A stretch of 64,000 nucleotides of DNA from contig NZ_CP083950.1 in assembly GCF_006439395.2 (NCBI RefSeq), positions 248,001-312,000 on the forward strand, written 5' to 3'. The position numbers and the translations under genes are program-made. Under the pieces are notes generated by a model, which saw nothing but the letters and a program-made list of their open reading frames with translations, did no database searches and had not been told where the DNA came from. Source of the DNA: Mesorhizobium sp. B4-1-4 (lineage in GTDB: Bacteria > Pseudomonadota > Alphaproteobacteria > Rhizobiales > Rhizobiaceae). Shown piece by piece: positions 28,213 through 37,073 of this stretch (positions within the stretch are counted from its first letter, which is position 1; every line of letters begins with the position of its first letter).

Positions 28213-28227
28213 AAAAGGAGTTTTGCC

Positions 28228-28644
28228 ATGATCCTGATCACCGAGGAACTACGCGCGCGGCTTCTCGCCAACGGCGCGGCCGAAGCGGAAACCGACCATT
28301 ATCCGGTGGTGAAGCTGTTCGATCCGACCGGCGCGGCGACCTGGCTGCTGACCGAACTCGACGCCGATGGCGACACGCTGTTCGGCCTTTGCGATCTCGG
28401 TTTCGGGTACCCGGAACTCGGCAGCGTCAGCCTTGCAGAACTCCAATCCGTCAAGGGGCGGCTTGGACTCGGCATCGAGCGCGACCTCTATTTCGAGGTG
28501 CGGTTTCCGCTCTCGGTCTATGCCGAAGCCGCTCGGCTATCCGGCCATATCACCGAGGCCGAACAGCTGTTGCGACAGGCCGCGACCGCACTTTCAAACG
28601 CGATTCCCGAGCTTTCGCCCGACGCGGCGAGAGAGCGCCGCTAG
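28228..28644 (+). CDS. DUF2958 domain protein
   Basis: A 138-residue protein of the DUF2958 family, which typically sits beside ardC- and parB-like genes in proteobacterial conjugative elements. The block YPVVKLFDPTGAATWLLTEL followed by LFGLCDLGFGYPELGSVSL is characteristic. The function is unknown. A strong AAAAGGAG site precedes the ATG. Confidence 0.85.
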   Translation: MILITEELRARLLANGAAEAETDHYPVVKLFDPTGAATWLLTELDADGDTLFGLCDLGFGYPELGSVSLAELQSVKGRLGLGIERDLYFEVRFPLSVYAEAARLSGHITEAEQLLRQAATALSNAIPELSPDAARERR

Positions 28645-28721
28645 GCGCAAACCGTCCCGCCGCTCGGCCTCAAGGCCTCGCGGCGGGGAAAACGTCAACC
28701 AGTGCAAAAAGGAGAAACACC

Positions 28722-30452
28722 ATGCAGCTTGCCCATATCGCAATCGATAAGCTCAACATTTCCGCCGTCAACATGCGTCATGCCAGACGCAGCCCCGACG
28801 TGTCCGACATTTTGCCGTCGGTGCGCGCGCGCGGCGTTCTGGTGCCGCTTCTGGTGCGGCCCAATGGCGAGCCCGATATGTTCGAGATCGTCGCCGGACG
28901 CCGACGCTACTTCGCGGCGAAATCCATCGCCGACGAGCGCGGCGAGGCCGACCCCGTGCCCTGCGCCATTATGGAGGACGGCGACGATGCCGACGCCCTC
29001 GAAGCCTCACTGATCGAAAACATTGCCCGCCTCGATCCCGACGAGGTCTCGCAGTGGGAGACCTTCGCCCGGCTCATCAAGCAAGGCCGCGCCGTGCCCG
29101 ATATCGCCGCCACCTTCGGCATCACCGAGCTCGCCGTCAAACGCATTCTGGCGCTTGGCGACCTGTTGCCGAAACTCCGCGAGGCCTATCGGCGGGACGA
29201 GATCGACGCCGAGACCGCGCGTTATCTCACCATGGCCTCGAAGGCGCAGCAACAGGACTGGCTGGCGCTGTTTTCCGATCCCGACAATCGAGCGCCGCGC
29301 GGCTTCCAGTTGAAGCAATGGCTGTTCGGCGGCCAGTCGATCGCCACCAAGGTGGCGCTGTTTTCGATTGAGGATTACCCCGGCCTGATCGTGTCCGACC
29401 TGTTCGGCGAGGACAGCTATTTCGCCGATGCCGATCTGTTTTGGGAAAAGCAGAACGCAGCCATCGCCGCCAAGCGCGACGCCTATCTGGAGGCCGGCTG
29501 GGCGGAAGTGGTGGTGCTGGAGCCGGGCCAGTATTTCCACGCATGGGACCACGAAAAGACGCCAAAGAAGAAGGGCGGCAAGGTCCTCATCACCGTCTCG
29601 CATCGTGGCGAGGTCGAGTGTCACGAAGGCTGGCTGTCGCACAAGGAGGCCCGTCGCACCCGCTCGCAAGGCGAGGCGGGTGACGAGGCCGAAACACCGG
29701 CCAAACCGTCACGCCCTGAGCTTAGCGGCCCGATGCAGAACTATGTCGATCTGCATCGCCACGCCGCCGTGCGCGCTGCCATGCTCGACCACGCCGGCGT
29801 TGCCCTGCGGCTGATGGTGGCGCATGCGATCACCGGGCCGGGCCTGTGGCAGGTGCGTCCCGAACCGCAACGCGCCGCCAACGAGGCGGTGGCGGCAAGC
29901 CTCGCCAACAGCAAGGCCGAAGCCGCCTTTGCCGCAAAACGCCGCGAGGTCCTGGCCCTGTTGAAGGCACCGGATGAGGACGCAACTGTCGCCGGGGGAA
30001 ACGGCGACGACCATGCCACGGCGAGCGTCTTTGCCCGGCTGCTCGCGCTCCCCGACGATGATGTGGTGCGCGTGCTCGCCATCGTCATGGGCGAGACTTT
30101 GCAGGCAGGCAGTGCCGTGGTCGAGGCGCTCGGCAACCATCTCAGTGTCGATATCGGCAGTTACTGGCAGCCGGACGAGGCCTTCTTCGACCTCCTTCGC
30201 GACAAGGAAATTGCCAACGCCATGCTGGCCGATGTTGCCGGCAAGCATGTCGCCGACGGCAATGTCAGCGAGAAGGTCAAGACGCAGAAAAAGATCATGC
30301 GCGACTTTCTTTGCGGCGAGAACGGCCGTCAAAAGGTCGATGGCTGGCTGCCGCGCTGGATGAAATTCCCGGCCGAAACCTACACCAGGCGCGGCGGTTT
30401 CCGCACCGCCGACCAGTGGGCCAAGGTGCGACCGCTGTTCAGCGCCGAATGA
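28722..30452 (+). CDS. ParB/RepB-like nuclease-domain protein (ICE ParB-like)
   Basis: A 576-residue protein with an N-terminal ParB/sulfiredoxin-like domain (about residues 5-100, including AGRRRYFA and ASLIENIARLDPDE) and a following helix-turn-helix region (VPDIAATFGITELAVKRIL). A long C-terminal region of unknown role follows. The family occurs on rhizobial ICEs and plasmids and is thought to help maintenance or transfer-gene control. The open frame extends upstream far into the previous genes, but the ATG at 28722 preceded by AAAAAGGAG is the clear start. Confidence 0.87.
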   Translation: MQLAHIAIDKLNISAVNMRHARRSPDVSDILPSVRARGVLVPLLVRPNGEPDMFEIVAGRRRYFAAKSIADERGEADPVPCAIMEDGDDADALEASLIENIARLDPDEVSQWETFARLIKQGRAVPDIAATFGITELAVKRILALGDLLPKLREAYRRDEIDAETARYLTMASKAQQQDWLALFSDPDNRAPRGFQLKQWLFGGQSIATKVALFSIEDYPGLIVSDLFGEDSYFADADLFWEKQNAAIAAKRDAYLEAGWAEVVVLEPGQYFHAWDHEKTPKKKGGKVLITVSHRGEVECHEGWLSHKEARRTRSQGEAGDEAETPAKPSRPELSGPMQNYVDLHRHAAVRAAMLDHAGVALRLMVAHAITGPGLWQVRPEPQRAANEAVAASLANSKAEAAFAAKRREVLALLKAPDEDATVAGGNGDDHATASVFARLLALPDDDVVRVLAIVMGETLQAGSAVVEALGNHLSVDIGSYWQPDEAFFDLLRDKEIANAMLADVAGKHVADGNVSEKVKTQKKIMRDFLCGENGRQKVDGWLPRWMKFPAETYTRRGGFRTADQWAKVRPLFSAE

Positions 30453-30990
30453 TCTCGCAGGGGCGGCGGCACCTCGCTTGCCGCCGCCCACGCGGGCCGC
30501 CCCGGTCGGGTTGATCTGCCCATTTCGTCGCTCTTGCGGATCGCGTCCGGCAGCAAAATCCAGCCGCCAAACGCCTCGCCATTGGTTAGCGATCAGCAGG
30601 CCGGGATGGACGGCAGGGCGCCAGCGCCGATCGGCACATCTGTCGTCGGCATGACCTCCGAGCCTCAGCGGCCCCACCTTGCCATCGCCTCTGCCTGTTG
30701 CATGCAGCGCGGTCAGCGCGACCTGTCTCCATCGCGTCTCTCAAGGACCATTCCCCTGCGGCTGGCTTGTCGACCTATGGGCGATCCGGCCCGCCCGAAA
30801 CCCTCGGCCAGCAGCTTTTTTCCCCGCCGCCCGTGGCGGCTCCTCGCGCCCGCTTCGCTTCAAAAAAGCCGCCCGCTCGGGTCCTTCGCTGCCGCTGCGG
30901 CCCTGTCGGGTTCAGGCGCGCCGGACGCGCCCATCACGGTCCGCCATCGCAGGGGAATGGTCCCCGGCGAACACAAAGAAGGAGACTATC
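30453..30990. other. GC-rich intergenic stretch
   Basis: 538 bases between the ParB-like and DUF736 genes. Open frames on both strands lack homology and ribosome-binding sites. Short palindromic GC clusters are present but nothing I can call an origin or promoter with confidence. Confidence 0.5.
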
Positions 30991-31314
30991 ATGACCGCGA
31001 TCGGCTACGTCACCAAGCAGGAAAACGGCGGCTACAAGGGCCAGCTCAAGACGCTCAGCGTCCGCGCCGACATCGACATCGTGCCCAACCAGGCCAAGGG
31101 CGCCGACAGCCATCCCGACTTCCGGGTGCTGACCCAAGGGGTCGAGGTCGGCGCGGGCTGGATCCGCACCGGCGAAACCTCCGGCAAGGACTATGTGAGC
31201 CTGTCAATCGCCGCCCCCGAGTTCGGCCCGCGCAAGCTCTACGCCAATCTCGGCCGCGCCGCCGGCCAGGATGACGACGACACCTACGCCATCATCTGGA
31301 ACCCGGTCGACTGA
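30991..31314 (+). CDS. DUF736 family protein
   Basis: A 107-residue protein of the DUF736 family, almost always found near transfer genes in alphaproteobacterial conjugative elements. The start MTAIGYVTKQENGGYKGQL and the block HPDFRVLTQGVEVGAGW are diagnostic. The function is unknown. An AAGAAGGAG ribosome-binding site lies 7 bases before the ATG. Confidence 0.9.
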   Translation: MTAIGYVTKQENGGYKGQLKTLSVRADIDIVPNQAKGADSHPDFRVLTQGVEVGAGWIRTGETSGKDYVSLSIAAPEFGPRKLYANLGRAAGQDDDDTYAIIWNPVD

Positions 31315-31327
31315 CCGGCAAGCCTTC

Positions 31328-31358
31328 AAGCCCTCGCGCGTAACCGGCGCGGGGGCTT
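31328..31358. terminator. Strong GC hairpin after the DUF736 gene
   Basis: AAGCCCTCGCGC (31328-31339) pairs over 12 bp with GCGCGGGGGCTT (31347-31358), one T-G wobble, seven-base loop. There is no T-run, so it may be an attenuator or RNA stabiliser rather than a classic terminator. Confidence 0.4.
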
Positions 31359-31466
31359 CCTCCCAAGGGGCGGCGAAAACCCACCACCCGACTCTTCGCC
31401 CGTCCCCGAGACGCTCTCACCCGCTCATCCTCGCGCTGGCTTTTCCCAAGCGCAACGAGGATGACA

Positions 31467-31706
31467 ATGGACGACGAAAACGAGCGCGCCGCCCGCGCCA
31501 AGAAGGGCAGCCCGTTTCTCAACACGGCACAAGCCGCCTTCTATATCGGGCTCTCCCAGCGCACGCTGGAAAAGATGCGGCTCACCGGCGCCGGCCCGAA
31601 ATTCCGCAAGCACGGCCGCTATGTCCGCTACCACATCGACGAGCTCGACGAGTGGTCGAAAGGGCGCCCGCAGGCCGCCAATTCCGATGATGGAGGCCGC
31701 TCATGA
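31467..31706 (+). CDS. Excisionase-like helix-turn-helix DNA-binding protein
   Basis: A 79-residue DNA-binding protein of the HTH_17/AlpA-excisionase type: FLNTAQAAFYIGLSQRTLEK forms the helix-turn-helix and GRYVRYHIDELDEW the wing. In rhizobial ICEs proteins of this shape act as directionality factors or transfer regulators. I prefer the ATG at 31467 (MDDEN) because the GAGG at 31457-31460 is then properly spaced; the ATG at 31461 is too close. It overlaps traF by 4 bases. Confidence 0.85.
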   Translation: MDDENERAARAKKGSPFLNTAQAAFYIGLSQRTLEKMRLTGAGPKFRKHGRYVRYHIDELDEWSKGRPQAANSDDGGRS

Positions 31707-32248
31707 GCCGTCCCTCCATCCGTCTGATCGGCAGCCGGCTGCGGCGCATCCGGGCGCGCAAGGCAATCGCCATCGCGGCAATTGGCGTCGGCCTCACCGG
31801 CTTCACCGCCTTCGCAAAACCGTCGCCCTGGCTGGTCTGGAACGCCTCGGCCAGTGCCCCGGTGGGGCTTTATTTCGTCAGTTCGGCAACACCGGCGCGC
31901 GGCGATCTGGTGCTTGTACGAACCCCGGATACGGTTGCCGTTCTTGCCGAAAAACGCAGCTATCTGCCCCGCAACGTGCCGCTGGTCAAGCGCATCGCGG
32001 CACGTCCCGGAGAACATGTCTGCACCTTCGACGACGCCATCATCATACGCGGTGAGATCGTCGCGCGCCGCCTCGCAACCGATACGCAAGGCCGTGCGCT
32101 GCCATGGTGGAACGCATGCCGAAAGCTCGCCGCCGGCGAGGTCTTCCTGCTCAATGGCGAGGCGCCGCGCTCCTTCGACAGCCGCTATTTCGGGCCGGTC
32201 CCGGCCACGAATGTCATCGGGAGGCTCGTGCCGTTATGGATCGAGTAA
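31703..32248 (+). CDS. traF: TraF-type S26 signal peptidase
   Basis: A 181-residue conjugal-transfer peptidase of the S26 family. TraF of RP4 cyclises the pilin TrbC. The N-terminal segment IAIAAIGVGLTGFTAFA is a membrane anchor. The catalytic Ser lies in SASAPVGLYF and the Lys in PLVKRIAA, the usual Ser/Lys dyad. Its likely substrate is the TrbC encoded at 50300. The stop overlaps the next gene start region by a few bases. Confidence 0.9.
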   Translation: MSRPSIRLIGSRLRRIRARKAIAIAAIGVGLTGFTAFAKPSPWLVWNASASAPVGLYFVSSATPARGDLVLVRTPDTVAVLAEKRSYLPRNVPLVKRIAARPGEHVCTFDDAIIIRGEIVARRLATDTQGRALPWWNACRKLAAGEVFLLNGEAPRSFDSRYFGPVPATNVIGRLVPLWIE

Positions 32249-32994
32249 CCCTCCTGATGCTGGGCATGATCGCCATTGCGCCATGCGCCTGTTCCGCCTC
32301 GACCGGCGCTGAGCCGGTCGCCATCTCCCTAAGTCCGCAGCTTCGAAACTGGCAGCAGTTCGTAGCGGAAGCAAGCCAACGCTTCCGTATTCCACAGCGC
32401 TGGATTTATGCCGTCATCGACGCCGAGAGTAACGGCAAGACCAGGCTCGATGGCCGGTCCATCACCTCGCGTGCCGGTGCCATGGGCCTCATGCAGGTCA
32501 TGCCTGGCACTTATCAGGACATGCGTGCCGAGCACGGTTTGGGCGCCGATCCGCATGATCCCCACGACAATATTCTCGCCGGAACCGCCTATCTGCGGGC
32601 CATGTATGACCGCTTCGGCTTCCCCGGCCTGTTCGCCGCCTACAATGCCGGCCCGGAGCGCTATGCGGCGCATGTGAAGCGCGGAACACCACTTCCGAAC
32701 GAGACGATTGCTTACCTGAAAGGGCTCAAGGCGGCCGGGGTTTCGGCCGCCGACATGGACGAGTTCGGGGGCAAGCCGCCGCGCGCAACCGACGCCAAAC
32801 GTTCGCTCAGGAGGATCGCTGTTCTTCCTGCGCAACGGCGAGCCTGCGGGCAAGCCGAACGGCGAAATTCTGGTGCCGCTCGGCAAGGATCGCTTTGGGA
32901 CAGGCAAGCTGGATGGCCGGTGAGGCAGGGGGGCGGGGCTGGCGGCTGCGCGTCGGCGGGGGCGGCCGGGTGGGGGAGGCGTAAGGCAAGATAA
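32236..32994 (+). CDS. Lytic transglycosylase (SLT) with frameshifted C-terminus
   Basis: Goose-type lysozyme/SLT domain protein that opens the peptidoglycan for the conjugation machinery. After a lipoprotein-like signal (IAPCAC), residues 38-170 hold the SLT core with the catalytic Glu in IDAESNGK, then AGAMGLMQVMPGTY and AAYNAGPE. From about base 32815 the frame turns into low-complexity Arg/Gly-rich sequence, while the +1 frame reads SLFFLRNGEPAGKPNG and continues sensibly to a TGA at 32921-32923. A one-base insertion (or two-base deletion) near 32815 is therefore likely. The catalytic domain is intact, so the protein may still work. Confidence 0.8.
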   Translation: MDRVTLLMLGMIAIAPCACSASTGAEPVAISLSPQLRNWQQFVAEASQRFRIPQRWIYAVIDAESNGKTRLDGRSITSRAGAMGLMQVMPGTYQDMRAEHGLGADPHDPHDNILAGTAYLRAMYDRFGFPGLFAAYNAGPERYAAHVKRGTPLPNETIAYLKGLKAAGVSAADMDEFGGKPPRATDAKRSLRRIAVLPAQRRACGQAERRNSGAARQGSLWDRQAGWPVRQGGGAGGCASAGAAGWGRRKAR

Positions 32995-33121
32995 AGGGAC
33001 CACCTCCACGAGGCGGTCAACCCTTTGTCTGCACATCGTTTTCCGCGGAGGCTGTTCGCGTGCCTTGGAGGCTAATCGCCGCAACCCTTTGATTTTCCGA
33101 CAAACATCCGGGAGGCTTCAC

Positions 33122-35089
33122 GTGAAGGATGACGAGTTCACGCCCAAGCTTGGCAAGATCCGATCGAATGGCTCGAAAGCCCGCAAGCGCTACGCCAACC
33201 GGCTTCGGTCTGCGATCAATCGGGCAGGCGGCAAACACCAGCGTGGCGGCCGCTTCACCGGCAGCCGGGTAGGGCGCGGCGGAGCGGCTGCGGCGTTGCT
33301 CAAGTCACGCGACCGCTATGCCGCGTTTCGCCAGCGCCGGGTGGTGGTCAAGGCGCGCATCGTCAAGCTGGCTGGCAAGGGGCAGGACGGGGCGCGTGCG
33401 CATCTGCGCTACATCCAGCGTGATGGTGTCACGCGCGAGGGTGAGCCGGGCGAGCTCTACGGCGCCGACAAGGATCGCGTCGGCGGAAAAGAGTTCCTCG
33501 ATCGTGCTGATGGCGACCGCCATGAATTCCGCTTCATCGTCGCGCCCGAGGACGGGATAGATTATGACGACCTCAGGCCGCTGACCCGGCGCCTGATGGC
33601 GCAGATGGAAGAAGATCTCGGCACCAAGCTCGACTGGGTCGCCGTCGATCATTTCAACACCGGCCATCCGCACACCCACATCATTGTACGCGGCAAGGAT
33701 GAGCGCGGCGAGAATCTCGTCATCGCGCGTGAGTATATTGCAAGTGGAATCCGCGAGCGGGCGGCCGAGCTGGTCAGCCTAGATCTCGGTCCGCGGACCG
33801 ACCGCGAGATCGAGCTTCGCCTGCGCCAGGAGATGGAGCAAGAACGCTTTACCAGTATCGACCGGCAGCTGCTTAGAATGCGTGATGATGACGGCCTTGT
33901 TTTGCCTGACGGCCGCGATGCCTTTCGCCAGACGCTGCACCAAGGCCGGCTGCGCAAGCTGGAGCGCATGGGGCTGGCCGAGCAGGCAGCTCCGGACCGC
34001 TGGCGCCTTGATGACGGGCTCGAAGCCGCGCTGCGCCACATCGGCGAGCGCGGCGACATCATCAAGACCATGCATCGCGAGCTCACCGGTAAGGGGCTCG
34101 CCCGCAGTGCCGCAGACTATGTTGTCTACGATGTGGGACAGAATGCCGAGCCCGTGGTCGGCCGCGTTGTTGCGCGTGGTCTGGCCGACGAGATCAAAGA
34201 CCGACATTACCTCATCGTCGATTGTGTGGACGGTAAAAGCCATTACATCGACATTGGCAAAGGCGAGGCCACGGAACCGACGCCGGACGGCTGCATCGTG
34301 CGCGTGACGCCGACGAGTACCGAGCCCCGGCAGGTTGACCGAACAGTCGCCGAGATCGCTGCAGCCAATGGCGGGCGATACACCATCGACATTCATCTCA
34401 AGCATGATCCGTCGGCCACCCAACGCTTTGCCGAAACGCATGTTCGGCGTCTGGAAGCGATCCGGCGAGTCCCTGGGGGCGTGGAGCGTGCGCCGGACGG
34501 TACCTGGAGCATCGCGCCCGATCATCTCAAACGCGTGGCTGATTACGAACGCCAACGGGTGAGGGCGGAGCCTGTCGTTGTCGACAAGCTCTCGTCGATG
34601 CCGCTGGAACGGCAGGTCGGTTTCGACGGCGCCACCTGGCTCGACAGTGAGCTGGTTTCAGCAACGCCGGAGCCCTTGCGCAACACCGGCTTCGGCCGTC
34701 AGATCCGGGAGGCGCAAGCCCGCCGGCGGCAGTGGCTGATCGCGCAGGGCCTCGCGCGGGAAGAGCAGGACAGGACCCTCTATCGCGCCAACATGATTTC
34801 TGTCCTGCGTCAGCGCGAGCTGAACCGTGTTGCGGGTCAGCTCGCGGACGAACTCGGTCTCTTTTACGCTGAAGTCCAAACTGGTGAACGAGTCGAGGGC
34901 ACGCTGCGCCGATCGATCGAACTTGCCGGCGGCAAATATGCAGTGGTCCAAAAATCGCGAGAGTTCACACTCGTGCCATGGCGGCCGGTGCTTGACCGAT
35001 ATGTTGGGAAGGAGGTCTCCGGGGTCGTGAGTGGGGATGGAATTTCTTGGACGGTCGGTCGGCAGAGGAGCGGGCCGAGCGTAGCCTAG
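33122..35089 (+). CDS. VirD2-like relaxase (DUF3363)
   Basis: A 655-residue relaxase that nicks the transfer origin and pilots the DNA strand. The N-terminal part carries the three-histidine metal motif HFNTGHPHTHIIVRG, and RAHLRYIQRDGVTREG is typical for the DUF3363/VirD2 type. The C-terminal half is the DUF3363 domain. I take the GTG at 33122, preceded by GGGAGG with good spacing; the open frame goes 19 codons further upstream without support. The oriT would be expected nearby, possibly in the 32995-33121 gap. Confidence 0.88.
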   Translation: MKDDEFTPKLGKIRSNGSKARKRYANRLRSAINRAGGKHQRGGRFTGSRVGRGGAAAALLKSRDRYAAFRQRRVVVKARIVKLAGKGQDGARAHLRYIQRDGVTREGEPGELYGADKDRVGGKEFLDRADGDRHEFRFIVAPEDGIDYDDLRPLTRRLMAQMEEDLGTKLDWVAVDHFNTGHPHTHIIVRGKDERGENLVIAREYIASGIRERAAELVSLDLGPRTDREIELRLRQEMEQERFTSIDRQLLRMRDDDGLVLPDGRDAFRQTLHQGRLRKLERMGLAEQAAPDRWRLDDGLEAALRHIGERGDIIKTMHRELTGKGLARSAADYVVYDVGQNAEPVVGRVVARGLADEIKDRHYLIVDCVDGKSHYIDIGKGEATEPTPDGCIVRVTPTSTEPRQVDRTVAEIAAANGGRYTIDIHLKHDPSATQRFAETHVRRLEAIRRVPGGVERAPDGTWSIAPDHLKRVADYERQRVRAEPVVVDKLSSMPLERQVGFDGATWLDSELVSATPEPLRNTGFGRQIREAQARRRQWLIAQGLAREEQDRTLYRANMISVLRQRELNRVAGQLADELGLFYAEVQTGERVEGTLRRSIELAGGKYAVVQKSREFTLVPWRPVLDRYVGKEVSGVVSGDGISWTVGRQRSGPSVA

Positions 35090-35182
35090 ACCGCCACCCG
35101 GGATAGCGACGATCTTGGGATGTCGTTCATGGTTCAGGGGAGAGTGCAAGGCGTAGCTTCTCTGACGAGGTCGACGCCAATG

Positions 35183-35692
35183 CTACAAGCACAGTCGTTT
35201 GTATATATCGGAATTGTAGTGCCTTGCTCCCTCACTTCGGTGTGCTTGGCTCATACGCCGATATTCGTCCGGCCAATTATCAAGCGCAAACCGAATTGCA
35301 CGCATCTTGAAGAGAACATGCAGAACGCATTGGTCACGGATGATGCTTGGACAATTAGTATCCTGCTCACGGCTTTCGTTCAGGTTGGCTGCAACGATCG
35401 GAAGGTCAAGATCGAGCGCAAATTCCAATTCCCAGCGTACGAAACGATAAAGGTTTTTAGTCTTCTCGCCGATCAGCACAATCACCGCCGAAGATTGACG
35501 CATTCGCTCCTTCAAATTCCGCTTCACGTAGTCTTCGCTTTGAGCGCGGCTTGTCATGCTGTCGAGATCGTGTGCATCTAAGAAGTTAAAATCGATCCTC
35601 TCGTTTGCGCGCCAGCCTCTCATGTATCGATAAGCCCAACCATCGGTATCGCCGTCGAAAACCACGTACGTCGGATCTGTATGGGATGTCAT
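35183..35692 (-). CDS. ThsB-like TIR (MTH538/DUF1863-type) protein
   Basis: A 169-residue single-domain protein of the MTH538 TIR-like family, the family of the Thoeris signal-making subunit ThsB. Seen: first strand TYVVFDGDTDGWAYRYM, the DFNFLDAHDLDSM loop, VIVLIGEKTK, and the putative catalytic Glu in RFVRWELEFAL. ThsB-type TIR proteins turn NAD+ into cyclic ADP-ribose-like messengers upon phage infection. The ATG at 35692 lies one base after the SLATT stop, so the two are translated together; an upstream in-frame ATG would overlap that gene. The Glu and loop suggest it is active. Confidence 0.85.
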   Translation of the reverse strand: MTSHTDPTYVVFDGDTDGWAYRYMRGWRANERIDFNFLDAHDLDSMTSRAQSEDYVKRNLKERMRQSSAVIVLIGEKTKNLYRFVRWELEFALDLDLPIVAANLNESREQDTNCPSIIRDQCVLHVLFKMRAIRFALDNWPDEYRRMSQAHRSEGARHYNSDIYKRLCL

Positions 35693-35693
35693 C

Positions 35694-36560
35694 TCAGGCC
35701 CCCTGCTGTTGACGTGCCGCCCACTGAGTATGTTCGCGAGAAAACGCAAGCTCGGCTTCGTTGATCGCTGCGGAAAACGCAGCGGGGGTTGCAGCGTCCT
35801 TGACTAGCCCCTGCGTTAGACCGATCTCGTGAGCTGTAAGGGTATACGCGGCGGCCAGTTCATTGAATTTCTTTATTTGCGTCCACCCAATTGCGGCTGA
35901 TGCGAGCACGACCAATGGCTCGGTCGGCCAGCCTTCCGATGACGGATCAACGACGCGTGCCAGAATGAACGCCAGACCGAGTGCGTAAGCCGCGCACGAA
36001 ATGATGAGCCAACGCCGTGCTGCAGCCTCATTTACCGATGCCTTTTTCTCGTACCATTCCCGCTGATCTGCAATGCGATTCTTAAGGTAGAACTGGCGCC
36101 GTTCCTCCAAGCCGCTCTCACGCATTTCCTGCATTTCGTCAGGAAGCTGGTCTCCCGTCGATCTGAGACCGACAAGAGCGTCGCTAACAGAGTGATTGGC
36201 CTTCAGCACGTCCCTAAGCAAGTCACGAAAATCGCGACGGGCGTCGCTTGACTTGGCATCGTCGAACGGCTCGGCGCGCATGGCGAACCGCCAGGCTAGT
36301 GTCTTCACGGATTCCGCGAGCGCCCGCGCCTGGTACCACGTCCGCTCGGGTTTTTTCATGGAGCGGTAGACCATCACCATCATCGAAAATGCGAAGAATC
36401 CGGCGTAGGCAGCAAAGTAGGCACGGCTAGAACTCCAACCGAGGGAAAACATAGCGGTTACCAGCAGCAGAAAATATTCAAGGCGTACCAACGCCAGAAA
36501 CCACCACTGGCTTCTGTTGGAGGCGTCGTCCGCGCTTTCGTACAAAACAGGGTACTTCAT
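35694..36560 (-). CDS. SLATT-type (DUF4231-like) membrane effector
   Basis: A 288-residue membrane protein with two pairs of helices (about residues 21-43 and 47-66, and 184-203 and 213-229). Each is linked to the soluble SLATT signature: WYQARALAESVKTLAWRFAM after the first pair, and RQFYLKNRIADQREWYEKKA before the second. SLATT proteins (SMODS and SLOG associating 2TM) are predicted nucleotide-gated pores that kill the infected cell. It sits 42 bases after the poly-Gly TIR gene and one base before the ThsB-like gene. The natural reading is a membrane effector answering a TIR-made signal. Confidence 0.82.
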   Translation of the reverse strand: MKYPVLYESADDASNRSQWWFLALVRLEYFLLLVTAMFSLGWSSSRAYFAAYAGFFAFSMMVMVYRSMKKPERTWYQARALAESVKTLAWRFAMRAEPFDDAKSSDARRDFRDLLRDVLKANHSVSDALVGLRSTGDQLPDEMQEMRESGLEERRQFYLKNRIADQREWYEKKASVNEAAARRWLIISCAAYALGLAFILARVVDPSSEGWPTEPLVVLASAAIGWTQIKKFNELAAAYTLTAHEIGLTQGLVKDAATPAAFSAAINEAELAFSREHTQWAARQQQGA

Positions 36561-36602
36561 AATCGGTTCTGGTATCCGTAGCCTACGAGGCGCTTTTCGG
36601 CG

Positions 36603-37073
36603 TCACTTCAGTTCATTCGCCAGCTTGCTCCAAGGCACCACCTTTATTCCGGGCTGAGCAAGCCATGTTGGGATTGCAGCTGACGAAGCTGGACCTGCAT
36701 GGGTCGCGATTACGGTCTTTCCGAGTGCTAGGCTCTGTTCGACTTCCCACCGGACCCAACGGCTCTGCGCCGTGCTCTCGGAGACGTATACCACAGTGGT
36801 CGAACACCGTTTTATCCTTTCGGTGATCTTACCCTTTATGTAGTCCGCCCGTTCGCTGTCATAGGGCTCGCGAACTGAGTGGTCGTTGAATTCGATGTCG
36901 CTGTTTTCGTTCTTGGCTTGACCGCGCAGTAGATTCACCTCAGCCATGTCTTCGGTCGCAAAGCTGATGAAGACGTTCCGTTTCCCGCCAGCGAGGGCGG
37001 CTTTCGCCTTCTCTTCGAGAGATCGAACGTCTCCCAAGCGATTCCAATTTCCTCCTCCTCCGCCACCCATCAT
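36603..37073 (-). CDS. TIR (MTH538-type) protein with poly-glycine N-terminus
   Basis: Up to 156 residues. The first start overlaps the QueC stop (ATGA); a second ATG follows directly, giving MGGGGGGNW. After methionine removal the protein would begin with six glycines. Residues ~32 onward form a TIR domain: NVFISFATEDMAEVNLL, DIEFNDHSVREPYDS, TTVVYVSESTAQSRW and the putative catalytic Glu in VRWEVEQSLALGK. Direct coupling to a QueC-like gene makes the glycine N-terminus a candidate site for attachment of a deazaguanine. The nearby AGGAGGAGG is coding and has no close downstream start, so it is not just a ribosome-binding site. Confidence 0.85.
   Translation of the reverse strand: MMGGGGGGNWNRLGDVRSLEEKAKAALAGGKRNVFISFATEDMAEVNLLRGQAKNENSDIEFNDHSVREPYDSERADYIKGKITERIKRCSTTVVYVSESTAQSRWVRWEVEQSLALGKTVIATHAGPASSAAIPTWLAQPGIKVVPWSKLANELK

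Noticed and set aside
35120..35581. Plus-strand frame of 153 codons after the relaxase
   Set aside because: Opposite to the ThsB-like gene, which has clear TIR motifs.
37041..37060. AGGAGGAGG-rich stretch as a ribosome-binding site for a downstream start of the TIR gene
   Set aside because: No start codon follows at a useful distance, and the QueC overlap supports the upstream ATG.
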